This document shows, one piece after another, positions 51,756-60,315 of a stretch of DNA of 64,000 bases (positions are counted from its first letter, which is position 1; the number at the start of each line of letters is the position of its first letter). A program made the translations under genes and the position numbers. The stretch covers positions 868,001 through 932,000 of the forward strand of contig NZ_JANZNT010000001.1 of assembly GCF_025153455.1 (NCBI RefSeq). Direction: 5' to 3'. Source of the stretch: Sphingomonas sp. BGYR3. Lineage in GTDB: Bacteria > Pseudomonadota > Alphaproteobacteria > Sphingomonadales > Sphingomonadaceae. The notes beneath the pieces are model-generated. The model saw only the letters and a program-made list of their open reading frames with translations. It made no database searches and had not been told where the DNA came from.

Positions 51756-54617
51756 ATGAGCATCTTTTCGCGTACCGTTTCTTTGGTTGCACTGACCATC
51801 GCATGCGCCGCGCCCGCCTGGGCCCAAACCGCCCCGTCGGATGATCCGACAGCCGCGTCCGAGGACATCATCGTCACTGGCTCGCGCCTGCCCAGCACGG
51901 TGCTGACATCGGTGGCGCCGGTCGCCGCCGTGACGACAGAGGCGGTGGAACAGTCCGGCCTTCAGAACATCGCCGATGTCCTGACCGACATGCCCCAGAT
52001 CGGCGTCGGCCTGAATGATTCCAACACCCAGCGACAGGCAACGGCGGTCGGCCTCAACCAGGTCGATCTGCGCCGCCTCGGCGCACAGCGCACGCTGGTG
52101 CTGGTCAATGGCCGCCGTCAGGTCGCCGGTCAGCCCTTCACTGCGGCGATCGACCTCAACGCCATTCCCGCCGCGCTGGTCGAACGGGCCGAAATCGTCA
52201 CCGGCGGGACGTCGGCGGTCTATGGTGCGGATGCGGTCAGCGGGGTGGTCAACATCATCCTGAAGCGGGATTTCGAGGGGCTTCAGGCCCGCGCCTTTGG
52301 CGGGGTCACCTCGCGCGGGGACGGCGAATCCTATGGCCTCAGCCTGACGGGCGGCATCAATTTCGGCGGGGGCCGGGGCAATGTGACGGCCAATGTCTTT
52401 TACGACAATGTCGCGGGGGTTCAGTCGACGCAGCGCGACTATGCAGTGAACGGCATCAACACCATCGCCAATCCGGCCAATACCGGGAATGCCGATGGCG
52501 CGCCCAATTTCATCACCCGTCCCGGCATCCGTTTTGCCGGGCCGACCCAGATCGCCAGCACCTTCACGACGCTGGGCAACACCGTGTTCACGCCCGACGG
52601 CCTGTCCAGCCGCCCCTATGACTTCGGTCAGATCGGCAATCGCGCCGGTCGGCTGATCGGCGGCGATGGCGGCTTTTTCGAACAATATGACAATCTGTCG
52701 CTGCCGATCGAACGGCTGGGCGGATCGTTCAATGTCGGATTCGACGTCACCGACGATACCCGGCTGTTCCTGGAAGCGCGGGTCCTGAGCAGCAAGGTGC
52801 TGTCCTTCTGGCAGCCGGTGGCCGACGATTTCGTCTATGCCGCCCCGCAGATCAGCGTGAACAACCCGTTCGTTCCCGCCGATTTCCGGAAGGCCGCAAC
52901 CGCCGCGGGCATCAGCCGGTTTCCGGTATTCCGCGTCTATGACGATTTCGGTCGCCGCGGCAGCGATGCCGACCGGCTGATGCAGCAATATACCGCCGGG
53001 GCCGAAGGGACGCTGTTCGGCGACTGGCGATATGAGGCCTTTGGCGGATACGGCCATACGCGGTCGAGCACGATCCTGCTCAATGGACGGCAGCAGGACC
53101 GGTTTCTGGAATCGGTCGACGTCATCCTGATCAACGGTCAGCCCGCCTGCGCCAGCGCGACCGCGCGGGCCAATGGCTGTGCGCCGTTCAATCCGTTCAA
53201 TCCGTCATCGACGCCGGCCGGGATCGAATATAGCCGCTTCGACGATTTCTATCGCTCCACGGCGTCGCTGGCGATGGTGGGGGCCAGCGCCAACGGTACG
53301 CTGTTCGATCTGCCCGCCGGCCCCGTCTCCCTGGCGCTTGGCGTCGAGGCCCGCGATGCCCGCGCCAAGACCCAGCCATCTGCCGCCCTCCAGTCGGGTC
53401 GCACTTATTATCCGCAGGAAGCGCCGGTGTCCGGCAGCATCCGCGTCAAGGAAGCCTTTGGCGAATTGCGGGTTCCGGTGCTGCGCGATTCCGCTCTTGG
53501 CAAGGAATTGACGCTTCAGGCGGCGGCCCGCATCTCGGATTACAACATCAACGGCACGCAGACATCGTGGAACGCAGGCGGCGCCTATGAGCCGTTCGAC
53601 GGCCTGCGTCTGCGCGCCATGCGATCGAAATCGGTGCGCGCGCCCAACATTACCGAGCTGTTTTCTCCGGCGAACGAAACCTTCGTCTTCGTTCAGGATC
53701 CGTGCGACGCTTCGGTCGTGAGCCAGACCGCCAATCGGCAGCAGAATTGTTCTGCCCTGGGCATTCCGGCAAACTTCAACGCGCCCACCAATGGCCGCAC
53801 GACGCCGGCACGCGTCGGCGGGAACCCCAACCTCGATGTCGAAACCGCCTGGACCTGGACGTTCGGCGGTGTGATTGCGCCGCCGTCCATCCCCGGCCTG
53901 TCGCTGACGGTCGATTACTACGACATCCGCATCGACGGTGCGATCGGCACCATCCCAATCGGCACGATCCTTAACAACTGTGTCGATCTGGACGGACCGC
54001 CGGAATCCAATCCGCTGTGCGCGCTGATCACCCGCGATCCGGCCACGCTTGCCGTCACGCGCGTCGTCGCGACGCAGGTCAATGTCGGCCAGCTGTCGAC
54101 CCGCGGCATCGACTTTGCGCTGAGCTACGACTTTGCGCTGTCAACGCTCAGCCAGTCCCTGCCCGGCCGGATGCAGCTGAGCCTGCAAGGCAACCGGCTG
54201 CTTCAGCTGCGCCAGCTGACCAACGCAACCGATCCGCGCACCGAGAACAAGCGCGAAGGGTTTCTGGGCGATCCAGAGCTGGAATTGCTCGGCACCGCCA
54301 CCTATTCGATCGACGGTTTTTCGGCAACCTGGCGCGCGCGGTTCATCCAGAGCACCGACATCAACGGGTCGATCAATCTGTTTGCCGGGCGGCCCGTGGA
54401 TCTGTTCGACGAGGCAAAGACGGGCGACTACATGTTCAACGATCTGTCGTTCAACATCGATGTCCTAGACACCAGCTCTGTGCGACTGAACATCAACAAC
54501 ATCTTCGACGTGAAACCGCCACAGGGACCGTTCAACATCCACCAGGGGATCAACGAGGCGTCGATCTATCCCAATCTCGGCACGACATTTTTGGCTGTCC
54601 TGACGCATCGTTTCTGA
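51756..54617 (+). CDS. TonB-dependent receptor of the peptidase locus
   Basis: A 953-residue TBDR with GGGAGG 5 nt before ATG 51756. Signal peptide (S-L-V-A-L-T-I-A-C-A-A-P-A-W-A), then D-I-I-V-T-G-S-R and a plug with V-A-A-V-T-T-E-A-V-E-Q-S-G. R-R-L-G-A-Q-R-T-L-V-L-V-N-G-R-R and A-E-I-V-T-G-G-T-S-A-V-Y-G-A-D-A-V-S-G-V follow. The barrel ends V-L-T-H-R-F. It is flanked by a serine hydrolase, a GntR regulator and a metalloprotease, so a peptide or amino-acid-derived ligand is the best inference. Confidence 0.9.
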   Translation: MSIFSRTVSLVALTIACAAPAWAQTAPSDDPTAASEDIIVTGSRLPSTVLTSVAPVAAVTTEAVEQSGLQNIADVLTDMPQIGVGLNDSNTQRQATAVGLNQVDLRRLGAQRTLVLVNGRRQVAGQPFTAAIDLNAIPAALVERAEIVTGGTSAVYGADAVSGVVNIILKRDFEGLQARAFGGVTSRGDGESYGLSLTGGINFGGGRGNVTANVFYDNVAGVQSTQRDYAVNGINTIANPANTGNADGAPNFITRPGIRFAGPTQIASTFTTLGNTVFTPDGLSSRPYDFGQIGNRAGRLIGGDGGFFEQYDNLSLPIERLGGSFNVGFDVTDDTRLFLEARVLSSKVLSFWQPVADDFVYAAPQISVNNPFVPADFRKAATAAGISRFPVFRVYDDFGRRGSDADRLMQQYTAGAEGTLFGDWRYEAFGGYGHTRSSTILLNGRQQDRFLESVDVILINGQPACASATARANGCAPFNPFNPSSTPAGIEYSRFDDFYRSTASLAMVGASANGTLFDLPAGPVSLALGVEARDARAKTQPSAALQSGRTYYPQEAPVSGSIRVKEAFGELRVPVLRDSALGKELTLQAAARISDYNINGTQTSWNAGGAYEPFDGLRLRAMRSKSVRAPNITELFSPANETFVFVQDPCDASVVSQTANRQQNCSALGIPANFNAPTNGRTTPARVGGNPNLDVETAWTWTFGGVIAPPSIPGLSLTVDYYDIRIDGAIGTIPIGTILNNCVDLDGPPESNPLCALITRDPATLAVTRVVATQVNVGQLSTRGIDFALSYDFALSTLSQSLPGRMQLSLQGNRLLQLRQLTNATDPRTENKREGFLGDPELELLGTATYSIDGFSATWRARFIQSTDINGSINLFAGRPVDLFDEAKTGDYMFNDLSFNIDVLDTSSVRLNINNIFDVKPPQGPFNIHQGINEASIYPNLGTTFLAVLTHRF

Positions 54618-54629
54618 TAGTTGGCGATG

Positions 54630-54690
54630 CATGGGCAATCGTTACTCCCTTGGCCAGAACGGCGCTTTCTTCGGATAGCGATTGCCCATG
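54630..54690. promoter_or_regulatory. 12-bp perfect inverted repeat between TBDR and GntR genes
   Basis: CATGGGCAATCG (54630-54641) and CGATTGCCCATG (54679-54690) are exact complements 37 nt apart. The left arm is 13 bp after the TBDR stop and the right arm is 70 bp before the preferred GntR start. It could be a transcript-end structure for the TBDR, or paired operator half-sites for autoregulation of the GntR gene. Confidence 0.5.
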
Positions 54691-54759
54691 TCCCGTGACG
54701 ATCCGCTAGGCACAGAGATGCTGTCCTCCATCGCCGAGCGACTGCCCGCGGAGGCGGAC

Positions 54760-55437
54760 ATGGCTGCGATGCAGTTCGAACCGGTCGACCGATCGACGCT
54801 GCAGCATCAGGTGTATCAGCAGCTGCGCCGCGCGGTCATGGGCGGTCTGTTCAAGCCCGGAACGCCGATCACCATCCGCGCGGTTGCCGATGCACTGGGC
54901 GTCAGTCCCATGCCGGCACGTTCGGCCCTGCAACGGCTGGAAATCGAGGGCGCGCTGGTCGCTCGCGGAGGCAAGCGCACGCTCGTCATCCCGGAAATGA
55001 CTCAGGCCGAATATCAGGAAATGGTCGAGATCGGCGTGCTGCTTGAAGGGATGGCGGCCGAACATGCCTGCACCCGGATCACGCAGGACGAGATAGCAGT
55101 GATGCAGGCCGCCTGTACGGCGATGCAACACGCCGCCGACAATGGCGATCTTGAGGGGTATGTGACGGCCAACTGGACGTTTCACCGCACGCTTTATGCC
55201 GCAAGCCGGCTCAACACGTTGATGAGCTTCATTGAAATGCGGTGGCTGCGGATCGGTCCCTATGTCCGGCACATGATGCCGGATCAGCAAAGCCTGATCG
55301 ATTCCATGCCCAATCACTGGACGGTGTTGAGCGCGCTGGAACGCCGCGATGCCATGGGGGCAAGCAATGCCATTCGGGCGGATCTTCGCGATTGTGCCCA
55401 GACGCTGCTTCCCCTGTTGCCCGGCGATCCGGCGTGA
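54760..55437 (+). CDS. GntR-family (FadR/FCD subgroup) regulator
   Basis: A 225-residue regulator. The winged HTH is near the N-terminus (Q-V-Y-Q-Q-L-R-R-A-V-M-G-G, I-R-A-V-A-D-A-L-G-V-S-P-M-P-A-R-S-A-L-Q-R-L-E). The all-helical FCD effector domain contains the metal-site-like A-N-W-T-F-H-R-T-L-Y. ATG 54760 has GGAGG 6 nt upstream; ATG 54688 would add 24 residues but has no ribosome site and falls in the inverted repeat. Such regulators respond to small carboxylic acids. It sits between the TBDR and metalloprotease genes and probably controls the locus through the palindrome at 51.6 kb. Confidence 0.88.
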   Translation: MAAMQFEPVDRSTLQHQVYQQLRRAVMGGLFKPGTPITIRAVADALGVSPMPARSALQRLEIEGALVARGGKRTLVIPEMTQAEYQEMVEIGVLLEGMAAEHACTRITQDEIAVMQAACTAMQHAADNGDLEGYVTANWTFHRTLYAASRLNTLMSFIEMRWLRIGPYVRHMMPDQQSLIDSMPNHWTVLSALERRDAMGASNAIRADLRDCAQTLLPLLPGDPA

Positions 55438-55521
55438 CGGAACAGCGGAACAGGCCGCCGGACTAGCCAGCGTACACCGGCAATCGGGGCGCAATTCCAT
55501 CTCATCGATCATCAGGGGCTC

Positions 55522-57987
55522 ATGCCGATGAATCGCTTTTTCGCCCTTTCCCTGTCGGTTGCCGCGATCTGCGCAATCGCGCCTGTTCATGCTGAACCCG
55601 CGGTCGATGCGAACACAGCGGCCGGCCTGCTTGCCGGCACGGAACGACTGGACGGGCTTTATCCCGTTCATGTCGATCGCAAGGGCGGCCGGATCCTCCT
55701 GTCCCTGCCCGCCGCCGGGCGGGACGGCGTCGTGGCCCGGATGCTCTATGCAACCGCGCTGCGTACCGGCCTTGGCTCCGCGCCCATCGGCCTTGACCGC
55801 GCCCAGCCCGGCCCGGCGCAGATGCTGCGCATCCGCCGGATGGGCAAGAAGGTCGCATTCGAGCTGGAAAACCCGCGCTTTCGGGCCGCTGCCGGATCGC
55901 CGGCGGAGCAGGCGGCAGCCGCCGATGCCTTTGCGACCTCCACGCTCTGGATGGGCGATGCGATTGACGCGCCGGACGGCCGCCTGCTGGTCGACATCGC
56001 ACCGTTCCTGGCGCGAGACACGCGCAACATCACGGCGCAATTGAACAGCAGCGGCGAAAAGGGATGGCGGCTGGTCGACGGCCTCAGCACGGCCGATCCG
56101 AACGCCGTGCGTGCCTTTCCGCTGAACCTCGAGTTCGAGGCGCGCCAGACCTATGCCAGCGAGACGCCGGGGGCGGAGGTGCGCAACATCGCGCCCGATC
56201 CGCGTCAGGTGACGCTGGTGGTGCGCCACAGCCTGATCGCCCTGCCCGAACAGGGCTATACCGCGCGCCGGTTCGATCCGCGCGGCGGCAGCTTCTCCTC
56301 GCAGATCCTGGATTTCTCCGCCCCGCTCGATGGCGACATCGTGCAGAACATCGCCAACCGCTTTCGCCTCGAAAAGCTGGACCCGGCCGCACCGCGGTCG
56401 CGCGTGCGCAAGCCCATCGTCTTTTACATCGACAATGCCGCACCAGAGCCCATTCGCACCGCCCTGCTCGAAGGGGCGTCGTGGTGGAAACAGGCGTTCG
56501 AGGCGGCGGGCTTCATCGACGCCTATCAAGTCGAAATCCTGCCCGACGGGGTCGATCCGCTGGATATCCGCTACAATGTCGTCAACTGGGTCAATCGGGC
56601 GACACGCGGCTGGTCCTATGGCTATGCCGTCACTGACCCGCGCACCGGAGAGATCCTCAAGGGCTCGGTTCTGCTCGGATCGCTTCGCGTGCGACAGGAC
56701 ATGCTGATTTTCGAAGGGCTGGTCGGCGCCGACCGCACGGGCCGGGGCGGGCCGAACGACCCCGAACAGGTCGCGCTCGCCCGGATCCGCCAGTTGGCCG
56801 CGCATGAGGTTGGCCATGCCCTCGGTCTGCTCCACAATTTTGCTGGCAGCACGCAGGACCGGGCATCGGTGATGGATTATCCCGCGCCCCGCATCGGGTT
56901 GAAGGACGGCGTGCCCGACCTGTCCGATGCCTATGGGGTGGGCCTTGGCCGGTGGGACGTTCATGCGATCGACTGGCTCTATGGCGATCCGGCGTCGGGC
57001 GATGCCGATGCGGCCGCGCTGGCCAAGGCGGAACGGGCCGAACGCGACGGCCTTCGCTTCGTGGCCGACGAGAATGCGCGTACTGCCGCATCCAGCCAGC
57101 CCTGGGGCAGCCTGTGGGATGATGGCCCGGACCCGGTGGCCGAGCTTGACCGGATGCGGGCCGTGCGATCGGCGGCGGTGGCCCGGTTCGGCCTGTCAGC
57201 GCTTGCCCGGGACGAACCGGTGGCCAATCTGCGCCGCAAGTTCGTGCCGATCTGGCTCGTCCATCGCTATCAGGTCGAGGCAGCGGCAAAGCTGATCGGC
57301 GGCGTCCATTCCACCTATGCGGTGGGCGCTGCGTCGCAGACACAGGGCAATCCGGTGGCCGCCGGCGATCAGCAACGGGCACTCGCTGCGCTGCTTGCCA
57401 CGCTCGACCCCGCCTTTCTTGAGGTGCCTGCAACGCTGGTGCCGCATCTGTCCGCGGGCTTTTCGGGCGACGAGGATCGTCAAACCGAAATCGAACTGAT
57501 GCCCCGTTCGGGCAACGCCGTCTTCGATCCGCTGGCCGCGGCACAGGTCGCAGCTCAGCAGACGCTGAACGCCCTACTGGCGCCGCAACGCCTTGCCCGG
57601 CTGACCGATCAGCATCGGCAGGACGCGGCGGTGCCGGATGCCGGCGCCATTGCCAACCGCCTGCTGGCGCTGACCAATGCCGATGATGGCGCACCCCGGC
57701 TGTCTGCCATCCGCCGGGCACTGGGCACGCGCATCATCCTGTCGCTGGCCAGCGCTGCCGCCGATCGCGCATCGGGCGGCGAGGCGTCGGCACAGATCGA
57801 CCAGGCGCTTGCCGACTGGGCATCAATGCAAAAGCGGGCGCGGTTCAAGGACCCGGCCGATCGGGCCTGGGCACTGTCGACGGCACGGCTGATCGAGGAT
57901 CGCGCGGCGCTTGATGCCATGCTGGCCAGCCCTGCCGGCTCGCTGCCCATCCCGCCCGGCATGCCGATCGGGGACGGCGGGGAATGA
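55522..57987 (+). CDS. Large exported zinc metalloprotease (DUF5117/DUF4953-type)
   Basis: An 821-residue zinc-dependent metalloprotease. Signal peptide (F-F-A-L-S-L-S-V-A-A-I-C-A-I-A-P-V-H-A). The N-terminal region has P-V-H-V-D-R-K-G-G-R-I-L-L-S and V-D-I-A-P-F-L-A-R-D. A metzincin-like active site follows, A-H-E-V-G-H-A-L-G-L-L-H-N (H-E-x2-H-x2-G-x2-H), with S-V-M-D-Y-P downstream as Met-turn. The extended C-terminus is typical of the DUF5117 family. ATG 55522 and ATG 55528 are both usable. With the adjacent TBDR and serine hydrolase it suggests extracellular or periplasmic peptide processing followed by uptake. Confidence 0.9.
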   Translation: MPMNRFFALSLSVAAICAIAPVHAEPAVDANTAAGLLAGTERLDGLYPVHVDRKGGRILLSLPAAGRDGVVARMLYATALRTGLGSAPIGLDRAQPGPAQMLRIRRMGKKVAFELENPRFRAAAGSPAEQAAAADAFATSTLWMGDAIDAPDGRLLVDIAPFLARDTRNITAQLNSSGEKGWRLVDGLSTADPNAVRAFPLNLEFEARQTYASETPGAEVRNIAPDPRQVTLVVRHSLIALPEQGYTARRFDPRGGSFSSQILDFSAPLDGDIVQNIANRFRLEKLDPAAPRSRVRKPIVFYIDNAAPEPIRTALLEGASWWKQAFEAAGFIDAYQVEILPDGVDPLDIRYNVVNWVNRATRGWSYGYAVTDPRTGEILKGSVLLGSLRVRQDMLIFEGLVGADRTGRGGPNDPEQVALARIRQLAAHEVGHALGLLHNFAGSTQDRASVMDYPAPRIGLKDGVPDLSDAYGVGLGRWDVHAIDWLYGDPASGDADAAALAKAERAERDGLRFVADENARTAASSQPWGSLWDDGPDPVAELDRMRAVRSAAVARFGLSALARDEPVANLRRKFVPIWLVHRYQVEAAAKLIGGVHSTYAVGAASQTQGNPVAAGDQQRALAALLATLDPAFLEVPATLVPHLSAGFSGDEDRQTEIELMPRSGNAVFDPLAAAQVAAQQTLNALLAPQRLARLTDQHRQDAAVPDAGAIANRLLALTNADDGAPRLSAIRRALGTRIILSLASAAADRASGGEASAQIDQALADWASMQKRARFKDPADRAWALSTARLIEDRAALDAMLASPAGSLPIPPGMPIGDGGE

Positions 57988-58005
57988 CGCCCGGCATCCC
58001 CGCCG
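57975..58005 (+). terminator. Hairpin overlapping metalloprotease stop codon
   Basis: CGGCGGGGA (57975-57983) pairs with TCCCCGCCG (57997-58005) around a 13-nt loop containing the stop codon. It lies between convergent genes. No T tract. Confidence 0.4.
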
Positions 58006-58114
58006 CTACGCAGTGATGATGCCACATCGCAAGGGTGGCGTGGCCTGACATGGAGCCGATGAGCCAGAGCGACCACGTCGACTGCCGCCACTCAGCCATC
58101 CCCGATCGTGCTTA

Positions 58115-59038
58115 TTATCTCCCGCCGCGGACCTTCTTCGCCCTCAGCCAGTCGTTCAGCAGCAGTCCGACGCCGATTGCACCTCGCTCCGCTCTGATCC
58201 CGATCAGCAACTGCAACGTGCGCCAACGCACCAAGGCGGGGACGCCGGCAGCCTTTGGCCCCAACAGACGCCAGCCATGAGCAAGGGGTGAAACCGTGAC
58301 AGTCAGGCAATAGCGCAGTCCGCTTGACCGGCCTGCGCCATGCAACCGATGAAAAACATGGGTCTCCCGCGCAATGCGCAGCCAGCGGGCGCGCAAGCGC
58401 CTCGTGTCGTCCAGCGCAATGTGCCTGATCGACAGGTCGGACGAGAAAGCCGGCGCATATCCCATCCGCTGTGCGCGAATGCACCAGTCGCGATCCTCGG
58501 ACACCCCTGTGTGAAAATCCCCGACATGGCGAAAAGTCTCCTTCGATGTCAGTAGATTGGCCGTGACCAGCAGGCCATCAAGGCGAAAGCTGCGTTCGAC
58601 GTCAAAGCCGAACAGCAGGTCGAACAGCTGTGCCGGGTTGATTCGGTCGCCCGCCCCCGGTGCAACCGACACCAGCACGGGGCCGCCGACAATCGACCCG
58701 GGCTGGGCAAGCAGTCGCTCAGCCTTGGCCAGCCAGTCGGATTCGGGCAGACAGTCGCAGTCCAGAAACGCAAGCAGGTCACCCTGCGCGACCCGCGCGC
58801 CCGCATTGCGTGCTGGCCCTGCTCCAACAACCGGCGCGTCGACAACGGTCACTTTCAACCCATCGAAGCGGCGTGCAATAGCCCTGACGTCGTCAACTCC
58901 GCCGGTCGATCGGTTGTCGGCGACGATCACTTCAAACGATGGCGTGGGGTTAAGACGGGTCAGCGCCTCCAATGTTCGGCACAGCCCCGTCCGGTCATCA
59001 CGGTGGGGAATGACGATACTGAACCGGGGCAAGGTCAT
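58115..59038 (-). CDS. GT2-family glycosyltransferase of the NOS operon
   Basis: A 307-residue GT-A glycosyltransferase: F-S-I-V-I-P-H-R-D-D-R, E-V-I-V-A-D-N-R-S-T and G-P-A-R-N-A-G-A. F-L-D-C-D-C-L-P is the D-x-D site. G-V-S-E-D-R-D-W-C-I-R-A is the E-D acceptor motif. No transmembrane segment is obvious. ATG 59038 overlaps the stop of the nitric oxide synthase gene by 4 bp; the in-frame GTG 59083 is less likely. It is the third gene of the radical SAM/NOS/GT2 operon and implies a glycosylated or glycan product. Confidence 0.9.
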   Translation of the reverse strand: MTLPRFSIVIPHRDDRTGLCRTLEALTRLNPTPSFEVIVADNRSTGGVDDVRAIARRFDGLKVTVVDAPVVGAGPARNAGARVAQGDLLAFLDCDCLPESDWLAKAERLLAQPGSIVGGPVLVSVAPGAGDRINPAQLFDLLFGFDVERSFRLDGLLVTANLLTSKETFRHVGDFHTGVSEDRDWCIRAQRMGYAPAFSSDLSIRHIALDDTRRLRARWLRIARETHVFHRLHGAGRSSGLRYCLTVTVSPLAHGWRLLGPKAAGVPALVRWRTLQLLIGIRAERGAIGVGLLLNDWLRAKKVRGGR

Positions 59039-60315
59039 GCTCGCTGCCAGATGCGATCCCGGCGTTTGCGCCACCGGCGCCACCGCCGTTTCGCCTGCTC
59101 ATACCGCGCACGCCACTTGCCGTCGCGAAGGCTGGTCCGGTCAATCGCAAGGCTGGCACCATCGGTATGCCTGCTAACATAGAAATTAGGGACCGCATTC
59201 ACATTCACCATCGGCAAATGATATGTCGGGCACGCAGCAGCAGCTTGCGGCGGCACGATCCACGACCATTCGCCCGATGGCGTGCGGCCTGCCCGATGCT
59301 CAAGCTGAGCGAAGGTGATGTAATGATCGCTGACACTGTGGTGATCGGCAATGGTGACGCCAGCCTGTCGGAAACTCTGAAGAACCGCCTCATTCAGTTC
59401 CGTCAGCGCGCGATCCTTCCATAATGAACCGTCCGTTTCGTCGGGATTGTAGCCAAGGGCCCGTGAAACAGTTTCCAGCAGGTTATAACGGGTCGGGTCG
59501 ATGAAATTGCGCGAGGCGATTTCCGTGGCGACATAATGTCCGCTGAATGGCGCACAGGGATAATCGATACCGCCGATGGTCAGCACCATGTTGGTGACCA
59601 CCGGCACCGCATACCATTTCAGCCCCAGGTCGCAGAGCCCCGGAAAGCTGCTGTGCCGGATGGAAACCTCGTGCCGGACATCCGCCGGAATGTCATAGGC
59701 ATGGCGGATTCCATCGGCCGTCCGCATGACAATCGGCAGCAGATCGAATCCGGTGATTTGCTGGGGGGCTTCCCATCCCAGCCGCCGGGCAACCTGTGTC
59801 AGTTCGATATTCGCCCGGTCGCCGATCACGACGCCGTGCTCCTGCATGTATCCGGCATATCGAAAGAGCTGTGCACTTTCGAAGGTTGGCGGCATCGATG
59901 ATTCAGTCGCCGGGGCGAAAATTGTTATTGCAGAGCGCAGTTCGCCGCCGGAACAGGACTGACGCAGCGTCGCCAGCGTCTGATCGACAACGGCGTCGCA
60001 ATCAGTGATCGTCCGGCGGTCGTTGACGAGCAGAGACTTCCAGGTAAGCCGGCCCGCGCACCGGGCGTGATTGCGCCAGGCGACCCGCGCACCAAAGGCA
60101 AGTTCCTCCGGACTGTGCCAATAGGTTCCCGTCCGACGAATGCTGCGACGAACGTCGCGCAGCCGCTGTTTGGCCGCCTGCTCGCTCTGGCCGGTTTCGG
60201 ACGCAAACTGCCGGATGAATGCAACTGCCTCTTCCATCACCTCGGAACGGGTCAGGCGCCGTAATCGCCTGCGCACCGGATCGGATGAGACGTACCGGTC
60301 GGCCCTGCTGGTCAC
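59035..60315 (-). CDS. nos: Bacterial nitric oxide synthase, oxygenase domain
   Basis: A 426-residue NOS oxygenase without a reductase domain, like other bacterial NOS proteins. It oxidises L-arginine to citrulline and NO using haem and a pterin. A-W-R-N-H-A-R-C-A-G-R-L-T-W contains the haem-thiolate Cys (Cys86). G-L-K-W-Y-A-V-P, I-G-G-I-D-Y-P-C-A-P-F and Y-V-A-T-E-I-A-S-R-N follow, the last with the substrate-binding Glu (Glu265). W-S-W-I-V-P-P (Trp350/Trp352) is the pterin/dimer region and P-N-F-Y-V the late Tyr. Position 260 is His in F-S-G-H-Y where known enzymes read F-N-G-W-Y. GTG 60315 overlaps the radical SAM stop (GTGA). NOS is rare in Alphaproteobacteria. Confidence 0.93.
   Translation of the reverse strand: MTSRADRYVSSDPVRRRLRRLTRSEVMEEAVAFIRQFASETGQSEQAAKQRLRDVRRSIRRTGTYWHSPEELAFGARVAWRNHARCAGRLTWKSLLVNDRRTITDCDAVVDQTLATLRQSCSGGELRSAITIFAPATESSMPPTFESAQLFRYAGYMQEHGVVIGDRANIELTQVARRLGWEAPQQITGFDLLPIVMRTADGIRHAYDIPADVRHEVSIRHSSFPGLCDLGLKWYAVPVVTNMVLTIGGIDYPCAPFSGHYVATEIASRNFIDPTRYNLLETVSRALGYNPDETDGSLWKDRALTELNEAVLQSFRQAGVTIADHHSVSDHYITFAQLEHRAGRTPSGEWSWIVPPQAAAACPTYHLPMVNVNAVPNFYVSRHTDGASLAIDRTSLRDGKWRARYEQAKRRWRRWRKRRDRIWQRA

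Noticed and set aside
54706..56964. 752-codon minus-strand reading frame opposite GntR and metalloprotease genes
   Set aside because: Antisense shadow; both plus-strand genes show intact family motifs.
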